Shown: positions 25,019 to 33,499 of the stretch, one piece after another | Layout: each line of letters opens with the position of its first letter | How positions within the stretch are numbered: the first letter of the stretch is position 1 | Source of the DNA: an uncultured Lachnospiraceae bacterium | GTDB lineage: Bacteria > Bacillota > Clostridia > Lachnospirales > Lachnospiraceae | NCBI GenBank assembly: GCA_934293575.1 | Contig: CAKQYU010000004.1 | Coordinates: 124,001 to 188,000 of the forward strand | Reading direction: 5' to 3' | DNA length: 64,000 nucleotides | Program-made: the position numbers and the translations under genes | The notes under the pieces: generated by a model | Seen by the model: only the letters and a program-made list of their open reading frames with translations | Told to the model about the DNA's origin: nothing | The model's database searches: none

Positions 25019-25705
25019 ATGGATTTATTTTTTGAACAGCTTCCGGTTGTACTGGGGGCGCTTAACACCGGATTTATTCAAACGTTAAAATTATTTTTTA
25101 TAACATTGTTGGGAGCGTTTCCTTTAGGATTGTTGATTGCTTTCGGCTCCATGTCGGGTTTTAAACCGTTAAGTTATCTTATGAAGTTTATCGTATGGAT
25201 TGTAAGGGGTACGCCTCTTATGATTCAATTGTTAATTATTTATTATTTTCCGGGATTGGTATTTCACAATCCAATCTGGGGAGGAGGAGAAGGTGGCAGA
25301 TTTGTTGCTGCTGCGGTTTCCTTTATAATTAACTATTCCTGCTATTTTTCGGAAATTTATCGTGGAGGAATTCAGGGAATTCCTGTTGGACAGGAAGAAG
25401 CAGGACTTGTACTTGGCATGACAAAGCGGCAGATTTTCTTTAAAGTTAAGCTTTTGCAGATGATTAAAAAAATTGTTCCGGCTATGTCGAATGAGATTAT
25501 TACTCTGGTAAAAGATACATCATTGGCAAGAATTATTGCATTGCAGGAGATTATTTGGGCAGGACAGGCATTTATGAAAGGATCACAGGGAATTTCAGGA
25601 GCAATTTGGCCATTGTTCTTCTGTGCATTCTACTATTTGATCTGGAACGGTGTGCTTACTGTTTTACTGGGCAAATTAGAAAAGAAATTGGATTTCTTTC
25701 GATAG
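25019..25705 (+). CDS. Amino-acid ABC transporter permease
   Basis: A 228-residue membrane protein of the HisM/GlnP family with about five membrane helices. It carries the RGTPLMIQL segment near residue 62 and the cytoplasmic EAA loop EAGLVLGMTKRQIFF that docks the ATPase, followed by LVKDTSLARII. The start at 25019 (MDLFFEQL) has a weak ribosome site and is chosen for homology to family N-termini. It lies between the binding protein and ATPase genes. A single permease gene implies a homodimeric channel. Confidence 0.95.
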   Translation: MDLFFEQLPVVLGALNTGFIQTLKLFFITLLGAFPLGLLIAFGSMSGFKPLSYLMKFIVWIVRGTPLMIQLLIIYYFPGLVFHNPIWGGGEGGRFVAAAVSFIINYSCYFSEIYRGGIQGIPVGQEEAGLVLGMTKRQIFFKVKLLQMIKKIVPAMSNEIITLVKDTSLARIIALQEIIWAGQAFMKGSQGISGAIWPLFFCAFYYLIWNGVLTVLLGKLEKKLDFFR

Positions 25706-25716
25706 GAGGAGCTAAA

Positions 25717-26496
25717 ATGGCAATATTAGAGGTTGAACATATAAAAAAGAGCTTTGGTAAAACAGAAGTATTAAAAGATATTAGTTTTTCTCTGGAAAAG
25801 GGAGAGGTTTTATCCATTATCGGTTCTTCCGGAAGTGGAAAAACAACTTTACTCCGCTGTTTGAATTTTTTAGAAATGCCGGATGCCGGAAAGATTCGTG
25901 TAAATGATGAAATACTTCTCGATACAGATAATCCGGAAACATTAAAGGAAGCGGAAGTTCGAAAAAAAAGATTACATTTTGGATTGGTGTTTCAATCGTT
26001 TCATTTATTTCCGCAATATACGGCATTACAAAATGTAATGTTGGCAAGAGAACTTCTTGCCAGGGAATGTCCGGATTACAAGGTAAAACGCAAAGAGATA
26101 ACAGAAGAGATTCGTATTCAGGCAGAAGAATTGTTACGTCAGATGGGGCTTGAAGATCGGATGCATAATTATCCGCATCAGCTTTCCGGTGGACAATGCC
26201 AGCGAGTTGCGATTGCCAGAGCGTTAGCATTGCAGCCTGATATTTTGTGCTTTGATGAACCGACTTCTGCATTGGATCCGGAACTTACCGGAGAGGTGTT
26301 AAGAGTTTTGAGAAATCTTGCAGATCAAAATACAACGATGATTATTGTAACGCATGAGATGGCATTTGCAAAGGATGTGGCAAGTCAGGTGATTTTTATG
26401 GATGACGGACATATACTCGAACAGGGAACACCGCAACAGGTATTTGATCATCCAACAATGGATCGCACAAAGCAGTTTCTGTCATCGTATTCATAA
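25717..26496 (+). CDS. Amino-acid ABC transporter ATP-binding protein
   Basis: A 259-residue ATPase of the HisP/GlnQ group. Motifs: Walker A GSSGSGKTT (~34-42), Q-loop VFQSFHLFPQYTALQNV, signature LSGGQCQRVAIARAL, Walker B ILCFDEPTSALDPE and switch VTHEMAFA. An insertion before the signature (CPDYKVKRKEITEEIRIQ) is slightly longer than in GlnQ. The start at 25717 follows AGGAGGAGC. It ends the operon, and a strong terminator follows. Confidence 0.96.
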   Translation: MAILEVEHIKKSFGKTEVLKDISFSLEKGEVLSIIGSSGSGKTTLLRCLNFLEMPDAGKIRVNDEILLDTDNPETLKEAEVRKKRLHFGLVFQSFHLFPQYTALQNVMLARELLARECPDYKVKRKEITEEIRIQAEELLRQMGLEDRMHNYPHQLSGGQCQRVAIARALALQPDILCFDEPTSALDPELTGEVLRVLRNLADQNTTMIIVTHEMAFAKDVASQVIFMDDGHILEQGTPQQVFDHPTMDRTKQFLSSYS

Positions 26497-26513
26497 TTAT
26501 GGGAACGGATAGG

Positions 26514-26544
26514 AGCAGGTACCTTAAAAGGTATCTGCTTTTTT
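26514..26544 (+). terminator. Terminator of amino-acid ABC operon
   Basis: AGCAGGTACCTT (26514-26525) pairs with AAGGTATCTGCT (26528-26539), one G-U pair, followed by six T residues. Confidence 0.92.
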
Positions 26545-26589
26545 ATGGAAAGAAAGATATTCCTAGTCAGAAGTTACAGAATTAAAAGA

Positions 26590-26641
26590 AAACAGATGGA
26601 AGTTTATGTGTGGATACACATTGAATATTTTCCATCTGTTT
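26590..26641. terminator. Long bidirectional hairpin between ABC operon and PHP gene
   Basis: AAACAGATGGAA (26590-26601) pairs with TTCCATCTGTTT (26630-26641), with an inner stem ATGTGT/ACACAT. T-rich tails occur on both sides. It mainly ends the minus-strand PHP gene. Confidence 0.8.
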
Positions 26642-26646
26642 TTGTT

Positions 26647-27495
26647 TTAGGAAGGAATGGCTTCTTTTATGTGTTTGAGTAAGGTATCCGGAATGCATAA
26701 GTTGTTTCTTCCGGTTCCGATGGAGATGTCGGGTTTAACGGCTCCGTGGAAATCGGACCCGCCGGAAACCAAAAGATTTTTTGAAAGTGCAATACTTCTT
26801 AAGTCCTGTATTTGACCAAGGTCGTAAGTGGAATAATAACATTCCATACCCTTTAATCCCAATGGAATTAAAGTATCCAATAAGTTTAAGACCTCCTGTC
26901 GCTCAAAATGATAGGAGTATGGGTGAGCCAGAATCGGAACGCCCTTTGCCTGATGGATTAAGTCCAAAACATGTTCAGGGGTAACTTTGGGTTTTGGAAG
27001 ATAATAAGGACAGCCGATTCCTAAGTATTTATCAAAGGCTTCATTTTTGTTCTTGCAAATTCCCTTTTCGACAAGGACTCTGGCAAAATGTGCCCTTGTG
27101 ATTACACTGTTCGGATTGCCGTGTTTCAGTTCTTCAATGGTAAGGGGAATATTATCTTTTACAAAATTGTCAACCATTTTCTGGTTGCGTTCCTCTCTTG
27201 CTTTTTCTAATTTTAAAAGCCCGGAAAGAAAAACGGGATCCTGATAGTTTACGAATAATCCGACAATATGAATTTCTCTTTTGTCATAGTAGCAGGATAA
27301 TTCAATACCGGGAATCACATCAAGGTCGGGAATGTTTTTAGAGGCCTCTATGGCTTCGGTTACCCCTTTTACGGTATCGTGGTCAGTCAGGGCAAAATAT
27401 CGCAGACAGGCTTCTTTTGCCAGTTGAACAACCTCGGTGGGCGAAAAAGAACCATCCGATGCGGTAGAGTGTACATGTAAATCAATTGTATTCAT
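26647..27495 (-). CDS. PHP-domain metal-dependent phosphoesterase (RNase AM/YciV-like)
   Basis: A 282-residue stand-alone PHP protein. Metal ligands are visible in order: DLHVHSTASDG (~4-14), LTDHDT (~34-39), GIELSC (~62-67), ILAHPYSY (~187) and GGSDFHG near the end. Known relatives hydrolyse 3',5'-nucleoside bisphosphates or trim short 5' ends of RNA; the exact substrate cannot be read here. The start at 27495 is chosen because AGGAG lies 8 bases upstream; another ATG six bases earlier is too close to it. It is single-gene and flanked by terminators. Confidence 0.88.
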   Translation of the reverse strand: MNTIDLHVHSTASDGSFSPTEVVQLAKEACLRYFALTDHDTVKGVTEAIEASKNIPDLDVIPGIELSCYYDKREIHIVGLFVNYQDPVFLSGLLKLEKAREERNQKMVDNFVKDNIPLTIEELKHGNPNSVITRAHFARVLVEKGICKNKNEAFDKYLGIGCPYYLPKPKVTPEHVLDLIHQAKGVPILAHPYSYHFERQEVLNLLDTLIPLGLKGMECYYSTYDLGQIQDLRSIALSKNLLVSGGSDFHGAVKPDISIGTGRNNLCIPDTLLKHIKEAIPS

Positions 27496-27585
27496 AAGCA
27501 TTACTCCTGTGTAAATATAGTATAAAGGTATCTTATACAAAATATTTTAATGAAAATCGGTAGAATATGCAATGGAAAAAAGAGA

Positions 27586-27615
27586 TTGCATTTTATAAAA
27601 TGTTTTTGGTATGAT
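27586..27615 (+). promoter_or_regulatory. Promoter of MATE gene
   Basis: TTGCAT (27586-27591), 18-bp spacer, TATGAT (27610-27615), about 20 bases before the ATG. Confidence 0.55.
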
Positions 27616-27641
27616 GGGGTAGTGATTTTAAAAGAAAGAAG

Positions 27642-29051
27642 ATGATAGATGTGAAAGTGCAGGAACAAAAAGGACAAAGAAATCAAAAGGTAAATCCATT
27701 AGGGACGGAAAAGGTTAATAAATTGTTGTGTTCGTTTGCCATTCCAAGCATTGTTTCTATGCTGGTAGGTTCTTTGTATAATATTGTAGATCAGTTTTTT
27801 ATAGGTCAAAAAGTCGGTGAATTGGGAAATGCGGCAACCAATATTGCATTTCCGCTTTCGATGTCATGTCTGGCAATTGCCCTGATGTTTGGCATTGGTG
27901 GATCTTCCGCATTTAATATAGCAATGGGGCAGGGAGATAAAAGGCAGGCAACAAAATACATGGGTAATTCGGCAGTTATGCTTTTTGCCTGCGGCTTGAT
28001 ATTGTGTATTGTAACAGAAATATTTTTAACCCCGATGCTTATCGTATTTGGTTCTCCGGTAAGTGTTTTGCCATTGGCGAAAGAATATACAAGAATAACG
28101 GCAATCGGATTTCCTCTGTTGATATTATCAACGGGTGGGGGACACTTGGTGCGTGCGGATGGAAGACCGGAAATGACGATGGTCTGTAATCTGACAGGAG
28201 CCGTTATTAATACAATTTTGGATGCGTTATTTGTATTTGGATTTGACTGGGGAATAACAGGTGCCGCAATCGCAACTGTAATCGGGCAATGCGTATCGGC
28301 GATGTTAGCAATATATTTTCTGGCTCATTGTAAGAGTACAACTATTCAAAAAGAGCATTTACGGTTAAAAGGAAAGTATATATTGCGGATTATGTCACTT
28401 GGTATGGCTCCGTTTGCAAACCAGCTTGCAATGATGATTGTACAGATTGTTATGAATAATTCGCTAAAATATTATGGCTCCCTTTCGCATTATGGGGAGT
28501 CGATTCCGATTGCCTGTTCCGGAATTATCAATAAGGTGAATATGTTGTTTATGTCATTCGTTATTGGTATTTCCCAAGGTTTGCAACCGATTACCAGTTT
28601 CAATTACGGAGCAAAAAATTATAACAGGGTGAAAGAAGCATATGTTAAGGCAATCTGTTGCGGAGCGGCAATTGCGGTTATTGCGTTTGTTATTTTTCGG
28701 ACAGGTGCAAGACAGTTGATTCAGATATTTGGAAAAGGTTCATTAGAGTATTATGAGTTTGGAACAAATTATTTCCATATCTTTTTATTTTTTACCTTTG
28801 TTAATTTTTTACAACCGATCAGCTCGAACTTTTTTACTTCGATAGGGAAACCCAAAAGAGGAACCTTTTTATCGCTCACAAGACAGATAATTTTTTTGCT
28901 TCCGTTACTATTGATTCTTCCGTTGTTTATGAAGATTGACGGAATAATGTATGCCGGACCGATTGCGGATGGACTGGCGTTTGTGGTAACGGCAATGATG
29001 GTTGCAAGGGAGTTTCATAGAAAGGAATATCAGAAAGTGAGTGAGGAATAG
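27642..29051 (+). CDS. MATE family efflux transporter
   Basis: A 469-residue membrane protein with about twelve helices in two halves, as in MATE exporters of the MepA/DinF-like branch that use sodium or proton gradients to expel drugs or metabolites. Recognisable features are the N-terminal LLCSFAIPSIVSMLVGSLYNIVDQFFIG, split here as FAIPSIVSMLVGSLYN then IVDQFFIGQ, and GISQGLQPITSFNYGA in the second half. Substrate unknown. A GAAAGAAG ribosome site precedes the ATG. The terminator stem overlaps the stop codon, so the gene is a compact single unit. Confidence 0.93.
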   Translation: MIDVKVQEQKGQRNQKVNPLGTEKVNKLLCSFAIPSIVSMLVGSLYNIVDQFFIGQKVGELGNAATNIAFPLSMSCLAIALMFGIGGSSAFNIAMGQGDKRQATKYMGNSAVMLFACGLILCIVTEIFLTPMLIVFGSPVSVLPLAKEYTRITAIGFPLLILSTGGGHLVRADGRPEMTMVCNLTGAVINTILDALFVFGFDWGITGAAIATVIGQCVSAMLAIYFLAHCKSTTIQKEHLRLKGKYILRIMSLGMAPFANQLAMMIVQIVMNNSLKYYGSLSHYGESIPIACSGIINKVNMLFMSFVIGISQGLQPITSFNYGAKNYNRVKEAYVKAICCGAAIAVIAFVIFRTGARQLIQIFGKGSLEYYEFGTNYFHIFLFFTFVNFLQPISSNFFTSIGKPKRGTFLSLTRQIIFLLPLLLILPLFMKIDGIMYAGPIADGLAFVVTAMMVAREFHRKEYQKVSEE

Positions 29052-29076
29052 TGACAAATGTCACTGTTCCTTTTTT
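29044..29076 (+). terminator. Terminator overlapping the MATE stop codon
   Basis: AGGAATAGTGACA (29044-29056) pairs with TGTCACTGTTCCT (29059-29071), one G-U pair, followed by T residues. The stop codon TAG lies inside the first arm. Confidence 0.9.
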
Positions 29077-29160
29077 ATGCAATGACAAATGACATCTAAC
29101 AAAGTATGTGGATTTTTCATAGAATAAGCCTATCAAAGAAAACAGAAAGAGGTGTTTATC

Positions 29161-30189
29161 ATGGAAAAGAAACAAAAAAATATAATGGTAACAGTTATAA
29201 TGGTAGTTGGAGTTGTTTTTATTCTGACGGCCGGATGCATTTTCGTAAGACAGGCATGGCAGTATCTTCCGGATATTGTAAAACAGGGATGTTTGTTTTT
29301 GGTTGCAGTGGGTTCTTTAGTTGGTTCGTTTTTGGTCGGCAGGACAAAAGGGCTTCAAAAAACAGAACAGGCGTTGTTTTATATTGGGGATGCTTTTTTG
29401 GGTTATTTTACTCTTTCCGTAAGTGGATACGGATGGATTGCAAAAATATTTGGGCTGAATTTAGCTATTCGCCTGTTCCTTGCGGTTCTGATTATGATGC
29501 TGCCGATGATTCTGCGTTTTGTTTTGGAAAAACGACTGATTGATTATAGTGTGTCAGTTGTTTTTGCAAATGTTGCAGTTATATTTTTATTGGTAGGTTT
29601 ATATTCCGATGTATATGCATATCTGGTATGCATGGGAAGTCTTACCCTGTTCCTGTTTGCAGGACAATTATTGATTTCCCGTTTTTTGCCGGATAAAAAT
29701 TTAATTTTAATTTGTGCAAAGGTATGTTTTTATGTACAGGAAATATATACGGTATTATGGTTGGTAACACTTAGTATGTTAAACGGAATAGATGGTTTAA
29801 CAATTACCGTTTGTGAAAATGTTGCATTTCTGTTGCTTGTGATTTGCGTTGTTCTTTCTTCCCTTGTCTGGTATGATAAAAGCAGTTTGACATATGGTAT
29901 TCAGGTATCCGTTTTAAGTTTTGTTTTATTGGATATGTTAATGTATAATTTAATTTGCGGAACATTAAGAGATGCATTGGTATTGGGGATTGCAGCATTG
30001 ATTCTTTTGATTGTTGCTGCCATTAAGAATAACAGAGTTTATGTCATTCTTTCATCTGTTACATTGTTTTTCATTGCATTTTATGTTACAAGGTCATTCT
30101 GGCTTAGTATCGCATGGTGGATTTATATGTTTGTAGCAGGTGTTATATTGGTACTGATTGCGGTAAAAAAAGAAAGAGAAGGTGCATAA
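29161..30189 (+). CDS. Polytopic membrane protein of unknown function (DUF2157-like)
   Basis: A 342-residue, very hydrophobic protein with about ten membrane helices and almost no soluble domain. The N-terminal region, two helices followed by RTKGLQKTEQALFYIG, loosely resembles DUF2157-type proteins; this is tentative. The start at 29161 follows AAGAGGTG. The stop codon abuts the start of a histidine kinase gene with no gap, so translation is probably coupled. The protein is therefore likely an accessory sensor, regulator or target of that two-component system, as LiaF is for LiaRS, though it does not look like LiaF. Confidence 0.6.
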   Translation: MEKKQKNIMVTVIMVVGVVFILTAGCIFVRQAWQYLPDIVKQGCLFLVAVGSLVGSFLVGRTKGLQKTEQALFYIGDAFLGYFTLSVSGYGWIAKIFGLNLAIRLFLAVLIMMLPMILRFVLEKRLIDYSVSVVFANVAVIFLLVGLYSDVYAYLVCMGSLTLFLFAGQLLISRFLPDKNLILICAKVCFYVQEIYTVLWLVTLSMLNGIDGLTITVCENVAFLLLVICVVLSSLVWYDKSSLTYGIQVSVLSFVLLDMLMYNLICGTLRDALVLGIAALILLIVAAIKNNRVYVILSSVTLFFIAFYVTRSFWLSIAWWIYMFVAGVILVLIAVKKEREGA

Positions 30190-31452
30190 ATGACATTTGC
30201 ATTGGGATTTATTTATATGATTGTAACAGGTGCGGTGTTGGTCAGTATGACAACACTGCATTTGCGAGGGGAAAGAACGATATCTAACAAAATGTATCTG
30301 GTTTTTCAAGGGATGGTTGCATTGTGGTGTGTGTCCCAGATTATGGTATTGTTATCAGAAAATATAATACAGCTAAGAATAGCCTATCTGGTTGGAAATA
30401 TTGGAATCTGTTTTACCGGGGTGTTTTTGTATTTCTTTTCGGTTACCTACACAGGTCGAAGGTTAAAGGGAATGGTTTTCTATATTCCTCTTTTGTTATC
30501 GTCATTCCATTTTTTATGCGTACTCACCAATCCGTTTCATCATTGTTATTATCGGATTTTTTCACTTGAGAAGGTAACACATGGCATTTTCTTTTATACC
30601 AATGTAATTGAAACTTATGTATTTGTAATGATGGGGGCGGTATTGCTGTATCGTAGAATGGAAGGTATGGGACGAAGCCTGATTATATTGTCTGTTTTGG
30701 TTCCTGTGATGATGAATGCCATTTATATTACCGGACTGGTAAGGGCAGATTTTGATATCACTCCGTTGGGTTTTGCGGTATCCGTTATTTTAGTTATGTG
30801 GGCAACGGTCAAATATCAGTTTCTGGATTTGAGAAGAGAATTGGAAATTACCAATGAAAAATTATTGCTGGAACAGGAACGTAACCGAATTGCACAGCAG
30901 GTACATGATACGGCAGGGCATACACTTACCATGATTCAGTCTTATATGAAGCTGGCGGATGTTTCTTTACAGAAAAATGATATTGATGCAGCAAGGGCGT
31001 ACAGTAAGGATGCCCGGCAGCTGACCAGTCGCGGAATCCGGGAATTGAGGGAGTCCATTAACCAGTTGCGGCAAGAGGCTTCTTATGAATTGGTCACACA
31101 GGGTGTAATGCAGTTGGCAAATCAGGTGAAGGAATTAAAGGTTGAAGTTACGGTACAGGGAACCGATTCCAAACGCTATTCGCATTTATCGAAGACTATT
31201 TATGATACGGTCAGAGAATCCATTACCAACACATTAAAATATGCCAATGCATCTCAGATAGAAATTATTTTAAGATTCCATGATAATGATATAGAAATGT
31301 TGATTGGGGACGATGGAAATGGTTGTGAAATAATTGTAGATAATAATGGACTTTATGGGATTCGGGAAAGAATTGAGAAGGTAAACGGATCTGTTCGATT
31401 CCAATCTTCAAAGGGAGAAGGCTTTTTGACCAGAGTTAAGATACCGTTATAA
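30190..31452 (+). CDS. NarL-type sensor histidine kinase with N-terminal 7TM region
   Basis: A 420-residue kinase. The first ~210 residues form about seven membrane helices (7TM sensor type). The dimerisation domain carries the phospho-acceptor His239 in AQQVHDTAGHTLTMI (HisKA_3 type), followed by a compact ATPase domain with ESITNTLKYANAS (N-box), IGDDGNGCE and LYGIRERIEKV. It starts immediately after the stop of the membrane-protein gene, using GAGAAGGTG within that gene as ribosome site. Its regulator follows after 15 nt. The signal is unknown. Confidence 0.92.
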   Translation: MTFALGFIYMIVTGAVLVSMTTLHLRGERTISNKMYLVFQGMVALWCVSQIMVLLSENIIQLRIAYLVGNIGICFTGVFLYFFSVTYTGRRLKGMVFYIPLLLSSFHFLCVLTNPFHHCYYRIFSLEKVTHGIFFYTNVIETYVFVMMGAVLLYRRMEGMGRSLIILSVLVPVMMNAIYITGLVRADFDITPLGFAVSVILVMWATVKYQFLDLRRELEITNEKLLLEQERNRIAQQVHDTAGHTLTMIQSYMKLADVSLQKNDIDAARAYSKDARQLTSRGIRELRESINQLRQEASYELVTQGVMQLANQVKELKVEVTVQGTDSKRYSHLSKTIYDTVRESITNTLKYANASQIEIILRFHDNDIEMLIGDDGNGCEIIVDNNGLYGIRERIEKVNGSVRFQSSKGEGFLTRVKIPL

Positions 31453-31467
31453 CAGAGGGGGAAGAGA

Positions 31468-32127
31468 ATGAATAAGATAAAGGTATTGATTGCAGATGAT
31501 ATTGTGATATTGCGGCAGGGCTTGAAGGCTGTGTTGGAGCTGGATGATGGTATAGAGGTCGTAGCATTGGCCGAAAACGGAAAAGAAGCATATGAAAAAT
31601 GTAAAGTATATACTCCGGATGTTGTGCTGATGGACATGCGTATGCCGGATTATGATGGGGCATATGGAATTAGTGCAATCAAACAGGAACATCCCACCAT
31701 TAAAGTTTTGGTACTTACAACTTTTGATGATGAACAGACAATTGAGAAGGCATTGGAAAGTGGAGCCGATGGTTATATATTAAAGGAAATGGAAGATGAG
31801 AAGGTAATTGCTTCCGTAAAAAGTGTATATGGCGGAATGAGTGTGTTTGGAGAAGGCGTTTACCGGCTTATGCGAAAACAGATGGTAAGGCAGCCGGAAT
31901 CGGGAACCGTTTCAAAAATGAAAACAGCTTCTGTGAAATTGACCGAGCGGGAAAAGGATGTAATCCGTTTGGTTGCACAAGGTTATGATAATAGGGAAAT
32001 ATCCAAAGAATTATTTCTTGCTGAGGGTACGGTTCGCAATCAGATATCGCGGTTGTTGGAAAAACTCAGTTTAAAGGATCGCACGCAATTGGCGGTATAT
32101 GCTGTCAAACAGGGATTGGATGAGTAA
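31468..32127 (+). CDS. NarL/LuxR-family response regulator
   Basis: A 219-residue regulator with a receiver domain (Asp56 in VLMDMRMPDYDG, conserved Lys in YILKEMEDE) and a C-terminal LuxR-type helix-turn-helix (LTEREKDVIRLVAQGYDNREI, split: LTEREKDVIRLVAQGY, then LAEGTVRNQISRLLEKL). Layout and similarity are as in LiaR/YxjL-like regulators. It is the last gene of a three-gene unit with the membrane protein and kinase. Ribosome site AGAGGGGGAAGAG. Confidence 0.94.
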   Translation: MNKIKVLIADDIVILRQGLKAVLELDDGIEVVALAENGKEAYEKCKVYTPDVVLMDMRMPDYDGAYGISAIKQEHPTIKVLVLTTFDDEQTIEKALESGADGYILKEMEDEKVIASVKSVYGGMSVFGEGVYRLMRKQMVRQPESGTVSKMKTASVKLTEREKDVIRLVAQGYDNREISKELFLAEGTVRNQISRLLEKLSLKDRTQLAVYAVKQGLDE

Positions 32128-32133
32128 ATGAAA

Positions 32134-32172
32134 AAGTCCCGGGTTATCCCCCAAACGGATAATCCGGGACTT
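32134..32172. terminator. Bidirectional terminator between regulator and C39-like gene
   Basis: AAGTCCCGGGTTATCC (32134-32149) pairs with GGATAATCCGGGACTT (32157-32172), 16 bp with one G-U pair. T-rich tails lie on both sides, stronger for the minus strand. Confidence 0.92.
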
Positions 32173-32189
32173 TGTTATTTGATTGTAGT

Positions 32190-33311
32190 TTATTCTGCAG
32201 CCTGTGTATCTGCGGCACTTGTATCGGAAGTGTCGGTTGATTCTGTTGACTGCGTATCACCGCTTGAGGTATCTGCACTTGGAGTGACAGGATCACCACC
32301 ATCTTCCAATACCCACATTTTTGCAATCTGTGTTGATAATCTAGGGAAATCCCAGCCGACTTTACTTCTTGCTTCGCTCATTGGATCGTTTATCAGGAAC
32401 AAACCATCCTTATATCCTTTGATAACAATATAAGAAGAAGTTTTTGTGAAGTCTCCGGAATTGACAGCACATATAATTACTTTTCCCTCTTTCAAAGCGC
32501 CGGTCATGGCATCTTTATCAACTGCGGTTTCTGTTGATTTCAAACCAAGGTTTGCTGCACCTTCTGTAAATAAAACATCTGCTGTAGAACCTTCCTCTGT
32601 CAGATATCCATAGTTCATTGCCATATCACCTATTTTTATAGGGTTTTGGGTACCGTCCTGCTTTAAGTAGGTATATGCCATGGAAAGACAGGTTGGACCT
32701 GCACCGCGAATGGCAATGACACTGTCGCCGTAGTCGGCATAACCCCATTGTTCATCAAACTGTAGATACAAAGGAACTCCGTCGGATGGAACGGTTAATG
32801 TATAGTTCCCTTCAAATACAATACTGATTTTGGCAATATAATCAATGACAAAACGTTTCATCTCCGGATTTACGGCAACATATCGTAACAAATCATCTGA
32901 AAAAACAGCTGCGTTATCATAGATGTCTTTATATTCCGTATCCGTGTCGGCAAATCCCTGAATCATGGTCAGTGCTTCTTCTCTGGTTGCCGGCAAATCT
33001 TTGGCAAGAATTGAATCATCAATGGTTGCAACAACCTCTTCTTCGGTTGCCTGCGTAGTTGTGATTTCGGTTGTTTTCTTTTTCTTATCGCTTGCACTGT
33101 GTGCAATACCTGAAATAATTTTGACAATAACAACAATGACAAGTATAACGGCTAATAACAATAAGGAACAACGAATGATAGCTTCCTGACGGCGCTTTTT
33201 TCTTCTTTGTTCGCGGGCCTCTAATCTGCGTCTTTTGGCGGCGGCCTTACGGCGTCGTTCCTGTTCTAACTCTTCGGGAGTCAGTTCATCAAATTCATCA
33301 AACTCGCTCAT
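32190..33311 (-). CDS. Membrane-anchored C39-like (Peptidase_C39_2) protein lacking catalytic residues
   Basis: A 373-residue single-span protein: a short acidic start (MSEFDEFDELTPEELEQ), a strongly basic stretch (~20-43), a membrane helix (~46-70), then an external region. Residues ~178-335 match the C39_2 papain-like domain (VPLYLQFDEQWGYADYG, GDMAMNYGYL, FLINDPMS). Where the family has GCGPT with the nucleophilic Cys, this protein has GAGPT (Ala204). Where GHF supplies the histidine it has SSY (Ser293). It should be catalytically dead and may be a binding protein. The tail (~342-373) is Ser/Thr/Asp-rich. The start at 33311 follows AAGGAAGG. Confidence 0.78.
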   Translation of the reverse strand: MSEFDEFDELTPEELEQERRRKAAAKRRRLEAREQRRKKRRQEAIIRCSLLLLAVILVIVVIVKIISGIAHSASDKKKKTTEITTTQATEEEVVATIDDSILAKDLPATREEALTMIQGFADTDTEYKDIYDNAAVFSDDLLRYVAVNPEMKRFVIDYIAKISIVFEGNYTLTVPSDGVPLYLQFDEQWGYADYGDSVIAIRGAGPTCLSMAYTYLKQDGTQNPIKIGDMAMNYGYLTEEGSTADVLFTEGAANLGLKSTETAVDKDAMTGALKEGKVIICAVNSGDFTKTSSYIVIKGYKDGLFLINDPMSEARSKVGWDFPRLSTQIAKMWVLEDGGDPVTPSADTSSGDTQSTESTDTSDTSAADTQAAE

Positions 33312-33425
33312 TATAATACCTTCCTTTCTCGGTTTCATTTTAAGTAAAGTATATAACCGTTCACAGTATAACATAAAACATAAAATAATGAAATAACAGA
33401 AATTGAAACAAATGTTACAAAAAAA

Positions 33426-33454
33426 TTGATGAAATGTAATATTTTTGTTATAAT
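33426..33454 (+). promoter_or_regulatory. Promoter of coiled-coil protein gene
   Basis: TTGATG (33426-33431), 17-bp spacer, TATAAT (33449-33454). It lies in the 188-bp gap between divergent genes. Confidence 0.75.
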
Positions 33455-33499
33455 TAAATTTATTGTAAAGAGAACGGCGAAAAAGAGGAGGATAGAAAG

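Noticed and set aside
29106..29543. 145-codon plus-strand frame over the start of the membrane-protein gene
   Set aside because: Overlaps the better-supported frame from 29161, which has a ribosome site and continuous hydrophobic pattern.
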